A stretch of DNA of 26,888 nt. Source: an uncultured Propionibacteriaceae bacterium. GTDB lineage: Bacteria > Actinomycetota > Actinomycetes > Propionibacteriales > Propionibacteriaceae. Position numbers and translations under genes: made by a program. Positions 14,558 through 22,833 of the stretch are shown here, one piece after another (the first letter of the stretch is position 1; every line of letters starts with the position of its first letter). Location of the stretch: NCBI GenBank assembly GCA_937965785.1, contig CALCKT010000036.1, forward strand, positions 1 through 26,888, given 5' to 3'. Under the pieces are notes generated by a model that saw only the letters and a list, made by a program, of their open reading frames with translations, searched no databases and was not told the DNA's origin.

Positions 14558-16763
14558 GCGGGGCCAGCTGCGGGCGGTCGCGCTGACCTGGCAGCCCCTG
14601 GGGGCCGATCACCCGCTCCTGAACGGTGTGGATCTCGAGATCGGGGCGGGGGAGAGGGTTCTGCTGGCCGGGGTCAGCGGGGCGGGGAAATCCACCCTGC
14701 TGCGGGCCTTCGCCGGGGTGTTGGAGGATCACACCCCGGGGGAGCTCACGGGTGAGGTGACTGTTGGGGGGCTTCCGGCGGCCGCGGGTCGCGGCGACAT
14801 CGGCCTGGTGGGACAGCAGCCCTTCGATTCGGTCGTCGCCGAGACCGTGGGGCGTGACGTCGCCTTCGGGCCGGAGAACCTCGGCCTGCCGGTCGCGGAG
14901 ATCCACGGACGGGTCGCCGAAACACTGGAACTGGTTGATTTTCCCTTTCGCCCCGGACATCCGACGGCGGCGCTGTCGGGTGGGCAGGCCCAGCGACTGG
15001 CGCTGGCGGGGGCACTGGCCATGAAACCCGGTGTGCTCCTCCTCGATGAACCGGGGGCGATGCTCGACGCCCCCTCGGCCGCCCGGCTGCGGGAGGCGGT
15101 CAACGACGTGGTCACCCGCACCGGCGCCACCCTGGTCGTCGCCGATCACGACATCGCAGGCTGGGAAGGGATCGTGGAACGGCTGGTGGTGATCGACTCG
15201 GGACGCGTTCTCGCCGACGGTCCCTTCGGGGAGGTTCTGGGGACCATGGGCGCCCGCCTCCTCGAACTGGGGCTCTGGGTTCCGGGGGCACCCGACCCGG
15301 AACCCGTCGCCGTCGACCTCGGAGGGAACACGTCCCGGGAAACGGGGGATGCCATGGCCCGGGCCCGGGGAATCACGGTTGACCGGAGGCCACCGCTGAC
15401 TCTGAGGAGCACCCGGGAGGACGAGCCGCGGCGGGTGCTGCACGACGTCGATGCGGAGCTGCGGCAAGGAGAACTGGTGGTTCTCAACGGCGACAGCGGA
15501 GCGGGTAAGTCCACCCTGCTGGCCGCGCTCCTGGGAACGCTGCCCGTGGCCTCGGGAGAGGTGAGGATCGGCGGTGACGATCCGGCGTGCCTCACCTCGC
15601 GGCAGCTCGCGTCGAGAGCGGGCTGGGTCCCGCAGTTCGCGGAGGGCCTGGCGGTGGGGGACACCGTGCTGTCCTCCCTGACCGCCACCGCCCTGGCCCT
15701 GGGACAGCCACGAGATGACGCGGAGGACCGGGCCCGGCGGCTCCTGGCGGCGGTGGGACTCGACGGCATGGAGGATCGCCATCCGTTGAGCCTGTCGGGC
15801 GGGGAACAGCGACGCCTGGCCGTCGTCTCCTCGGTGCTCCACGCACCCGGGGTCCTCCTGGCTGACGAACCCACCGTGGGGCTGGACCGGGTGACCTGGG
15901 CCGCGGTGACGGGTGTCCTGCTCTCGGCCCGGGAAGCCGGCACCGGGGTGCTGGTCGCCACCCACGACGCCGCGTTGACGCGCCTCGCGAACCGACGGAT
16001 TCACCTGCCCTCGCCGCCCAGGGACGGGGAGGAACGCTCCCCTGGGACCCGGGAAGGACCAGAACCCGGGAGGCCGCTGGAAAGGACCGGGCCGCTGTCC
16101 CTGCTGCTCGGGGCGGTCATCCTCACCGCATCAGGGGTCATGGCCGGGGGGTTGCTGCCCCTGACGATCGGGGTGGCCGTCCTGGTGGTCACGGGAATGG
16201 TGCTGCTGCGGTTCCGGTTCCCGCCCGGGCGGCTGGTGGCCCCCGGCATCGCCATCGCATCCATCGCCTGGTCCAACTGGTTGCTCTCCGATCCCCGCGC
16301 CGTCGAACCCGCGCTGGTGGCCGCCCTGCGGGTGGCGTTCATCGTGCTGCCCGGTGTGGTGGCCGCATCGTTCCTGGAACCCACGGCCCTCGGGGATCAC
16401 CTCGGGAGGCTGCTGCGGATGCCGTCTCGTCCCGTCCTGGCGGTGGTCGCGGCTCTCCGCCGGCTCGACGGGTTCGCGGAACTGTGGCAGGAGATCTCGC
16501 GGGCACGGCGGGTCCGTGGTGTCGGTCCGGGCCGTTCCCCGGTCAGCAAGGCGCGCGAGTGGGGGGCGCTGTGTCTCGCGCTGCTGGTGGAGTCGGTCAG
16601 GCAGGCCGGGAGGTTGACGATCGCCATGGACTCGCGAGGCTACTCGGCCCCGGGCCCCAGAACCTGGCTCGGGGAGGCCGTGTGGGGCCGCAGGGACACC
16701 GGGCTGGTGGTGATCGCCGCATCGCTGGCCGTCATGCCCCACCTGCTCGGAGCACTGATCTGA
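14550..16763 (+). CDS. YkoD-YkoC fusion: two ABC ATPase domains plus ECF T component
   Basis: A 737-residue protein joining three modules. ATPase 1 (residues ~1-240) has Walker A GVSGAGKST (K47), LSGGQAQRLAL and LLLDEP. ATPase 2 (~275-485) has NGDSGAGKST (K320), LSGGEQRRLAV and LLADEP. Residues ~510-737 are a membrane T component (CbiQ/EcfT type) with about five segments and the coupling motif AMDSRGYS near the end. In Bacillus YkoD (double ATPase) and YkoC (T component) are separate proteins; here they are one. With YkoE it forms a complete ECF importer for thiamine or HMP. It starts at GTG 14550, overlapping the ykoE stop. It converges with the gene ending at 16779, with only 15 bases between them. 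Confidence 0.93.
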   Translation: MAERGQLRAVALTWQPLGADHPLLNGVDLEIGAGERVLLAGVSGAGKSTLLRAFAGVLEDHTPGELTGEVTVGGLPAAAGRGDIGLVGQQPFDSVVAETVGRDVAFGPENLGLPVAEIHGRVAETLELVDFPFRPGHPTAALSGGQAQRLALAGALAMKPGVLLLDEPGAMLDAPSAARLREAVNDVVTRTGATLVVADHDIAGWEGIVERLVVIDSGRVLADGPFGEVLGTMGARLLELGLWVPGAPDPEPVAVDLGGNTSRETGDAMARARGITVDRRPPLTLRSTREDEPRRVLHDVDAELRQGELVVLNGDSGAGKSTLLAALLGTLPVASGEVRIGGDDPACLTSRQLASRAGWVPQFAEGLAVGDTVLSSLTATALALGQPRDDAEDRARRLLAAVGLDGMEDRHPLSLSGGEQRRLAVVSSVLHAPGVLLADEPTVGLDRVTWAAVTGVLLSAREAGTGVLVATHDAALTRLANRRIHLPSPPRDGEERSPGTREGPEPGRPLERTGPLSLLLGAVILTASGVMAGGLLPLTIGVAVLVVTGMVLLRFRFPPGRLVAPGIAIASIAWSNWLLSDPRAVEPALVAALRVAFIVLPGVVAASFLEPTALGDHLGRLLRMPSRPVLAVVAALRRLDGFAELWQEISRARRVRGVGPGRSPVSKAREWGALCLALLVESVRQAGRLTIAMDSRGYSAPGPRTWLGEAVWGRRDTGLVVIAASLAVMPHLLGALI

Positions 16764-16778
16764 CCCCTCCCGGGGCGG

Positions 16779-19379
16779 TCATCCGACGCTGGATCGTTCC
16801 CGGCGGGGTCCCTGACGGCAGGCCTGGAGGGCCCCTTGGATCATGCGCACCGAATCCGGTTCGAGGTCCCGCCCCGAGGCGCGTGCCGACCGCGTGAGCT
16901 GCAACACCTGCCGGTCCACCTCGGCCCGGTCGCCGCGCTGGGCGAGCGATCGGATCCGCCTCACCACCAGGGGTTCCACTTCCCCTGCGGCGCGGATTCC
17001 CTGGGAGATGGCCCAGTCGGCCAGCCCGTGTTCCCAGCGGGCCGTGCAACGATCCGCCAGCACCGCAGCGGCATCGACGATCATGCTCACCATGTCGCTG
17101 CGCATCTGCTCCGCCCAGCTCCACTGGAACTCGAAACTCCCCAGCGGGGTTCCCCGGACCAACGCCAGCGCCTCCGCCAGCAGCGATTCGCTGGCCCGGT
17201 TGACCCCACCCGCGAGCAGCGACTGGAACTTCTCCCAGTCACTCGAGACGGAGGCGGCGAGCCGGATGTGCCCGGAGTAGGCGTCGGGCAGGTGTTCCCC
17301 CTCCGGGCCACGGCCCAGCCAGCCGCGCAGCCTGGACATGTTGGAGCGCCTGGTGCTCTCGGCGACCATCAGCGACTCCCGCATCTGGGTGGGGGTCGCT
17401 CCGGGATTGGAGAGCAGCCATGCGCAGCATTCGAGGCAGCGCCCGGCGGCCCGGGCAGGTCGCGGCCCGTCGCAGGCCACCAGGTCCACCTCCCCCAGGA
17501 GAAGCAGCGTCGGGGAATGAGGTTCGGCGGCCATGGGTGGATCCTTGACGGGGCCGCTGCCGGGCAGCGGGTTTTCATCGGGGGGAAGGGGATCGTCGCG
17601 CCACCAGGGGGCGGGCTCCGAGTCCGGTGCGATCGAGGAGGCGAACAATTCGACCAGCGCATGGCGGGCCGGTCCCGGGATGAGCTGCGGCTCGAACTCC
17701 TCCCCGGAGTCCAGTGACGCGGCCCGCGTGTCCCGCAACTCCAGGCGACTTCCCGGAGCGGGGGGATGTTGCCGGGTCGGGGCCATCACGCTGACCCCGA
17801 CCCGGCCGAGTTCGAGAGCCCGGGTGACGCGGACCACCTGCTGGGTGTTGAGGGAATCGCAGAAGATGAACACTGTGGGGGCGAACCCGGTGGCCCGGTC
17901 CGGATCCGAACGCGCGGCCGTGAGCGGGTCCGAACCGAGCGCCACGCGGCGACCGGCGCAGAGCCGCTCCAGCTGCGCCAGTGCCTCATCGGTGGACGGG
18001 AGAACCGTGAGACGGGGATCGTCGACGGCCTCCGCCCAGGTTTCCCGCGGATGGGCCGCGACCACGTCGACCTCGGACGACCACGGCGCACACAGCAGGC
18101 TGGTCCAGGCGCCGGCCGCCATTCCCAGGACCTCCGGTTGGGGCCCGGAGAGCCACAGGCAGCGGCTCTCCTCCAGGGTGATCCAGACCTCCTCCTCCCC
18201 GCGCCAGCCCAGCAGGACGCAGGTGGGGGACAGGTCGGCGGGACCGACGGTCCCAGGCTGTGTGCCGCGCCGCCCCAGGGCAGTCCAGAAACGTTCCAGC
18301 GGGGCTGGGACGGGAAGGGAACGCCGCCCGAGGGGACGGGCGTGCAGGGCGTTCCTGCGGCGCAGCGACAGACCTGTGATGACCCCCGCCGCCAACAGCC
18401 CCCCGATCGGCCCGAGGTAGCGGGACAGGTCGGGGTGCTCCGCCACGGAAGGGGCCCCGGCATCAGGTCCGGGATTCCCGGCCGGGGACGGGGAGAGCGA
18501 GGGGATGGATGTTGTATCCGGTGAGGGCATGGGCACGGGAACTGGTTCCGGGGTGGGGGCTGGTTCGACGGTGGCGGGTGGCTGGGCGGGATGCGGCTGT
18601 GCGTCCGGGGTGGCCACGTCCGCCCCGGGCAGGGTGAGCACCCAACCGGTGTCGATCTCATCGGGATCGGAGATCCGGTCCCGGTTGGCCTCGTGAAGCT
18701 CGGGCCAGCGTTCGGGATCCCCGAGATGCTGCTCCGCCAGGCGCCAGAGGGAATCCCCCCGCTCGACCCTCACCGTCATGGGCAACCGGAGGATCGTTCC
18801 CGGGGGAGGTGGATGGTCGATGTCGATCCCCGGGTTCGCGGCCACCAGCTGGCGCCATCTCTCCCCGGCACCGAGCTCGCGCGCCGCGATGTCCCACAGC
18901 TCGTCGCCCGGCTGCACCTCGTACTCCCGCCACCCGGAGAGTTCCTGCTGGGTGGTGCCGGGGGGCGTCACGGGGTCCTCGGGTCGGATCTCGGCCGGGG
19001 CCGTGATCGCCGCCGGCGCACTGGATGGGGACGGGGAGGCGTTCGCGGTCAACAGCGGGGACATGGCGGCCGCCACCAGCAGTGCTACGGCGGGACGGAG
19101 CCAGCCCGTGCCCGGCACACGGAACCGGATCCGGCCCCGCGAGACGGTGTGCAACAGCTCACCTGCGGTGGTCAGGGCGAGCATCGCCCAGGCCAGCCAG
19201 CCCGCCAGCGAAAGCACTCCCAGCGTGACCCGGCCATCATCGGGACGCAGGAGCACGTTTCTCCAGTCGACCGCCATCAGGTCGGCCGGCCGGCCCCAGC
19301 AGAGCAGCAGCCAGGGTACGCCCAGCAGCAGGGCGACGAGCAGTAGGGCGGCGGCGATGGCCGTTGCGACTCGTCTCAC
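16779..19379 (-). CDS. Transmembrane LysM/BTAD-domain protein of the Tad locus
   Basis: An 866-residue protein with four membrane segments (about 6-27, 51-76, 94-113, 320-338). Two LysM repeats (~150-197, EVQPGDELWDIAARELG; ~202-250, VRVERGDSLWRLAEQHLG) and a proline-rich linker lie between segments 3 and 4. Positive residues after segments 2 and 4 place the LysM part outside, against peptidoglycan, and the rest inside. The cytoplasmic part holds a region (~375-600) recalling a degenerate P-loop domain. A C-terminal domain from ~620 looks like the winged-helix plus BTAD architecture of SARP-type regulators, with WLLSNPGATPTQMRESLMVA and later TPR-like helices. I prefer the GTG at 19379, preceded by AGGAAGGA; the frame extends to a GTG at 19418 overlapping the pilin stop. 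It is the last gene of the Tad operon. A signalling or scaffold role is inferred. Confidence 0.78.
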   Translation of the reverse strand: MRRVATAIAAALLLVALLLGVPWLLLCWGRPADLMAVDWRNVLLRPDDGRVTLGVLSLAGWLAWAMLALTTAGELLHTVSRGRIRFRVPGTGWLRPAVALLVAAAMSPLLTANASPSPSSAPAAITAPAEIRPEDPVTPPGTTQQELSGWREYEVQPGDELWDIAARELGAGERWRQLVAANPGIDIDHPPPPGTILRLPMTVRVERGDSLWRLAEQHLGDPERWPELHEANRDRISDPDEIDTGWVLTLPGADVATPDAQPHPAQPPATVEPAPTPEPVPVPMPSPDTTSIPSLSPSPAGNPGPDAGAPSVAEHPDLSRYLGPIGGLLAAGVITGLSLRRRNALHARPLGRRSLPVPAPLERFWTALGRRGTQPGTVGPADLSPTCVLLGWRGEEEVWITLEESRCLWLSGPQPEVLGMAAGAWTSLLCAPWSSEVDVVAAHPRETWAEAVDDPRLTVLPSTDEALAQLERLCAGRRVALGSDPLTAARSDPDRATGFAPTVFIFCDSLNTQQVVRVTRALELGRVGVSVMAPTRQHPPAPGSRLELRDTRAASLDSGEEFEPQLIPGPARHALVELFASSIAPDSEPAPWWRDDPLPPDENPLPGSGPVKDPPMAAEPHSPTLLLLGEVDLVACDGPRPARAAGRCLECCAWLLSNPGATPTQMRESLMVAESTRRSNMSRLRGWLGRGPEGEHLPDAYSGHIRLAASVSSDWEKFQSLLAGGVNRASESLLAEALALVRGTPLGSFEFQWSWAEQMRSDMVSMIVDAAAVLADRCTARWEHGLADWAISQGIRAAGEVEPLVVRRIRSLAQRGDRAEVDRQVLQLTRSARASGRDLEPDSVRMIQGALQACRQGPRRERSSVG

Positions 19380-19414
19380 GCTGGGATTCCTTCCTGAGGG
19401 TTCGGTGTTTGGAT

Positions 19415-19594
19415 TCACTGGGGAAGGTTCGCCTCCACGAATTTCCTGATCACGCTGACCACGAGCAGTGCGATGGCCACGGCCCCCGCCAGGAGAATGG
19501 CGTTCTCCGTGGACTGTGACAGCCCGCGTTCGTCCCGTCGGGGCGGGAACAACAGGTTCAGTTGCTGCTGGAGGAGGATCAACAGGGGGGACAT
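19415..19594 (-). CDS. Small Flp-type pilin-like protein
   Basis: A 59-residue protein with a short N-terminal leader and a hydrophobic C-terminal helix. After RRDERG comes LSQSTENAILLAGAVAIALL. This has the shape of a class III prepilin: cleavage after Gly, a Glu a few residues in, then a long hydrophobic helix. Classical Flp pilins have Glu at +5, while here it would be at +6, so it is a divergent pilin or pseudopilin. I chose the ATG at 19594 because AGAAGGA just before it is a strong ribosome site, in line with high expression of a pilus subunit; longer frames reach back into tadC. An 83-base gap separates it from tadC, the only such gap in the operon, so it might have its own promoter or processing site. 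Confidence 0.7.
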   Translation of the reverse strand: MSPLLILLQQQLNLLFPPRRDERGLSQSTENAILLAGAVAIALLVVSVIRKFVEANLPQ

Positions 19595-19677
19595 GGTTCC
19601 TTCTTCCCTTTCTGGTTTCACTTTGGGCGGTGGAGCATCGTGAACTCCGTTTTCCACAGGTTTTCTCATGCCGGTTC

Positions 19678-20562
19678 TCAAAGGCCGACGAGGATGAACA
19701 GCGGCGGGATGATGAAACCCAGGCCGAGAATCAACGCGGGCAGGGTCATCCAGATCGTCAGGGCCTCGGTGTCGGCCTGGGCCCGTGAGCGTTGCTTCGC
19801 CAGATGCCCCTCCCGGAGTTCCCGGACCCTGGCCAGCAGGGTCTCGGCAAGTGCCGCCCCCTGCTCCTCGAGGCGCATGATGTCGGCGAAATCACCCAGC
19901 TCCGGTATGTCCCAGTCATCCGCGATCCGGTGCAGTTCCCGCCACGGGGTGGTCTGCTCCAGCCGGCACCGTTCAAGACCGGCCGCCATGCGGCGGAACA
20001 GCGGCGCGTCGGAAATGGTTGCCGCCTGGGTGACGGCCTGGGTGGCGGAGGCATTGGCCAGACGCTCCAGGGCGACGAGGTCGAAGAAAGTGTGAACCGC
20101 CTCGGAGGTGCTCCTGCGCACCTGCCGGGATGCCCTGGACAGCTTCAGGTCCGCCAGGAAATAGCCGCAGACTCCCAGGACCGGGCCCAGGAGCAGGGGT
20201 GTCGGAGTCGTGGGGTTCCCCAGGATCAGCTGCATGACGAGCCAGATCGCGGGGGCGAGCAATCCCGTCACGGAAAGCACCAGCTTCTCCGCGAAGAAGT
20301 CGGCGACGCTCCTTCCCGACAACATGAGAAGCCGTTGCTGGTTGTGTGTGATCGGCAACCGGAGGGTGCCGTGCAGCCACTCGCCGGCCGCATCCAGGCC
20401 TCGCCGCTCCGGACGCGTCTCCCGCACCTCGGGAACGACCCCGTCCAGGGCGGCGAGGGCATCGGCCAGGCGGATGGGGGCTCGCAGGGCGCCGATGACG
20501 ACCAGGAGGACACCGGCTCCGGTCACCATCCCCGCCACCATGAGAGGCCCCAGGATTCCCAT
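19678..20562 (-). CDS. tadC: TadC-like inner-membrane protein (T2SS protein F family)
   Basis: A 294-residue membrane protein of the GspF/TadC family. It has a membrane segment at the N-terminus (~3-25), a pair in the middle (~95-145) and one at the C-terminus (~268-292). The cytoplasmic helical domain between them contains the family-like pattern LGDFADIMRLEEQGAALAET. With TadB it forms the platform on which the TadA ATPase drives pilus assembly. It starts one base after the tadB stop. The order tadA-tadB-tadC fits standard loci. Confidence 0.9.
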   Translation of the reverse strand: MGILGPLMVAGMVTGAGVLLVVIGALRAPIRLADALAALDGVVPEVRETRPERRGLDAAGEWLHGTLRLPITHNQQRLLMLSGRSVADFFAEKLVLSVTGLLAPAIWLVMQLILGNPTTPTPLLLGPVLGVCGYFLADLKLSRASRQVRRSTSEAVHTFFDLVALERLANASATQAVTQAATISDAPLFRRMAAGLERCRLEQTTPWRELHRIADDWDIPELGDFADIMRLEEQGAALAETLLARVRELREGHLAKQRSRAQADTEALTIWMTLPALILGLGFIIPPLFILVGL

Positions 20563-20563
20563 C

Positions 20564-21415
20564 TCAGTTCCCCCTCAGGAAACGGGCGGCCGGTTTCGGG
20601 AGGGTCCTGCGACGCAGTATCAGCAGCGACCCCATGTAGAGGACGACCAACACCAGTGCCAGGAACTGCCCGGTGGATGTCCCGTAGGGGGCGAAATAGT
20701 CCGGGGACAGCCACCCGACCACGACGAGGATCGCGAACGTGATGCCCACGACCTGCCGCACGACGGCCCGGGGTTTGGCCCGTTCCGCCGCGATCTCACG
20801 CAGGGCGCGCAACCGCAGCTGGGTGTTCTCCGCCAGTGCGGCGAGCATGGCCCGGGCGCCGATCCCGCCCCGCGAGGAAGCGATCGCCAGGGCCGCCAGC
20901 ACCCCGTCGGCGTCGGAGGAGTCGAGCTCGTCGGCCATCGCGATCAGGGCGTCCCGGGTGCTCCAACCCAGGTCGAGTCGCGCGACGACCCGGGCCACGG
21001 GGGTGGTCAGTACCGGGGGAACCTGTCCCCGGGTGGCGATGATCGCGTCCCGGATCGATTTCCCGGTCGCTATCGAGGGCCCGAGGAAACGCAACCAGCG
21101 GTCCAGGGCGGCGAGGATCTCGACCTCCGGGTTCGGTGGTTCGCCAAGCAGATGGGGGATCCCGAGCAGCACCAGCGGAACCAGGACCACCGCCGCCAGC
21201 CAGCCGGTCCAGACCCCGGCCACGAGACCGGCACTCACGCAGAGAACCACCCAGAGCCGGCGTCGCGCACCCATGGCCCGCCAGCGGGTCACCACCCTCG
21301 CCGACCACGGTTTGGAAGTCGGGGCATCCGGTACCTGGCGCATCAGCCCCGCCGCCATCAGAATCACCCCCGCGACCAGCATGGCCCCGCTTCCTGCGGC
21401 GATCAGCGGTCCCAT
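20564..21415 (-). CDS. tadB: TadB-like inner-membrane protein (T2SS protein F family)
   Basis: A 283-residue GspF-fold membrane protein, partner of TadC. Membrane segments lie near residues 5-24, 60-93 (two) and 225-265 (two). The central cytoplasmic helical region includes SIATGKSIRDAIIATRG and ASSRGGIGARAMLAALAENT, typical of TadB. I chose the ATG at 21415; it overlaps the tadA stop by 13 bases, while the longer open frame extends far into tadA and is not credible. It would sit in the cytoplasmic membrane at the base of the pilus machine. Confidence 0.9.
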   Translation of the reverse strand: MGPLIAAGSGAMLVAGVILMAAGLMRQVPDAPTSKPWSARVVTRWRAMGARRRLWVVLCVSAGLVAGVWTGWLAAVVLVPLVLLGIPHLLGEPPNPEVEILAALDRWLRFLGPSIATGKSIRDAIIATRGQVPPVLTTPVARVVARLDLGWSTRDALIAMADELDSSDADGVLAALAIASSRGGIGARAMLAALAENTQLRLRALREIAAERAKPRAVVRQVVGITFAILVVVGWLSPDYFAPYGTSTGQFLALVLVVLYMGSLLILRRRTLPKPAARFLRGN

Positions 21416-22833
21416 GACGCCCCCCGGAAAGCCGAGAGCTCGGCCGACATCGTGGCCTCCGGCTGGAACAGCGGATCCGGGTCGGAGCGGTAGACGAGGT
21501 GGGTGCTGGGGCGGTTGTTCTCGACGGCCCCGGTCAGCTGCCGCACCTCGCTGACGAAACGCCGCCTGAGACCGCCGCGCCAGGTGTCGTCGCGCAGGGT
21601 CACATGGACGATGAAATTGATGTTGTGGGCGATCTGCCGCATCGCCTCCTCGATGCTCAGCACCCCGCCCAGCGCGACGCGGGCCGCCAGGCGGTCGATG
21701 GTGGATGCGGCGGAATGCGAGTGGGTGGTCGACAGGGTGCCGGCGCCCGCCTGCATCGCCTCGAACATCGCCCCCGCCTCGGCGCCCCGGACCTCCCCGA
21801 CCACCAGCCGGGACAGGTTCTGCCGCAGCGCCTCGGGAATGAGATCCGCCACGGTCCACTCCCCGACGTGCCGGTCACCCTGCTGCTCCCCGAGACCCAC
21901 CTTCGCCTGGAGGGCCAGCACGTTGCGCCGCCCGGGTTGCAGATGGGTCAGCAACTCGTAGTCGGTCTCCAGGGTCCCGAACCGTTCATTCGGCGGGATC
22001 TCCGCTATCAGGGCACGCAGCAGGGTGGTCTTCCCCGCCCCCTGGTCCCCGGAGATCACTATCGACTTGCGGGCCAGCACGGCCTGGGAGAGGAGCCGGG
22101 CCACGGGAAGGGGCAGCATGCCGTCGTCGACCAGTTCCTTCAACGTCACCGAGGTCAGTGTGTGCTGGCGGATGATGACGGAAGGCCGGTGGCTCAGACC
22201 GAACCCGATGGCGTGCAGCCGGAAACGGCTGCCGAGCGCCAGGGTCATCGTCGGGTGGGCGTCGTCGAAGGGGCGTGGGGGATTGGCGGTCTCCCCGAGG
22301 AACCGGACGGCCTCGATCAGTTCCTCATCGGAGTCCGCCACGGGGGGATGGGGTTCCCGGTGCCCGTCGCCGTACTGGATCATCACCGAGTCCCAGCCGG
22401 TGATCTCGATGTTCTCGGCCTCCGGGATGCTCAGGACCGGACTCAGCCGTCCGTAGCCGAAGATGGCCTGCGCCACGGCCTCCGCGTAACCGGTTTCCAG
22501 TTCCATGGGCCACAGCGCCGCACCCTCGTTGCTGAGGCGTTCGGCGTGGGCGTGCACCACGGCGCGGATGATCGCCCTGCCCTGGGCCCTCCGGTCCTCC
22601 TCGGGCATCACCGTGCCGTGTTCGGTCAGCCAGCGTTCGCTGGCCTGGCCGATCTGTTCGGCGGCCTGCCTGCGAAGCGACACCACGAGCTGCCAGTCGA
22701 CATCGGAGCTCGGTTGGCACTCCTCCTCCTCGAGGAACCGGTGACGAGGTGCTGCACGGGGATGCCAGTCGGAGGTGGCGAGGGCGGCGAAGGCCCCAGA
22801 CAGGCTGGGAGGTTTCGATGCGTCGCTGGTCAC
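21403..22833 (-). CDS. tadA: TadA/CpaF-type pilus assembly ATPase
   Basis: A 476-residue secretion ATPase of the VirB11/TadA family that powers pilus extension. Walker A is ISGDQGAGKTTLL (K268). An N-terminal domain precedes it, with AQAIFGYGRLSPVL and NIEITGWDSVMIQYGDG, the CpaF-type N-domain. The Asp box region (ERFGTLETDYELL) and Walker B-like LSRLVVGEVRGAEAGAM follow, then the His box TLSTTHSHSA. It starts at a GTG (22833) overlapping the upstream stop as GTGA, so it is translationally coupled. It is cytoplasmic and expected to form hexamers at the TadB/TadC platform. Confidence 0.94.
   Translation of the reverse strand: MTSDASKPPSLSGAFAALATSDWHPRAAPRHRFLEEEECQPSSDVDWQLVVSLRRQAAEQIGQASERWLTEHGTVMPEEDRRAQGRAIIRAVVHAHAERLSNEGAALWPMELETGYAEAVAQAIFGYGRLSPVLSIPEAENIEITGWDSVMIQYGDGHREPHPPVADSDEELIEAVRFLGETANPPRPFDDAHPTMTLALGSRFRLHAIGFGLSHRPSVIIRQHTLTSVTLKELVDDGMLPLPVARLLSQAVLARKSIVISGDQGAGKTTLLRALIAEIPPNERFGTLETDYELLTHLQPGRRNVLALQAKVGLGEQQGDRHVGEWTVADLIPEALRQNLSRLVVGEVRGAEAGAMFEAMQAGAGTLSTTHSHSAASTIDRLAARVALGGVLSIEEAMRQIAHNINFIVHVTLRDDTWRGGLRRRFVSEVRQLTGAVENNRPSTHLVYRSDPDPLFQPEATMSAELSAFRGASWDR

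Noticed and set aside
16762..16780. Hairpin ACCCC-TCCC-GGGG-C-GGT between convergent genes
   Set aside because: The stem is only about four to seven pairs with a bulge and no U-tract, within a gap of 15 bases; too weak to call as a terminator.
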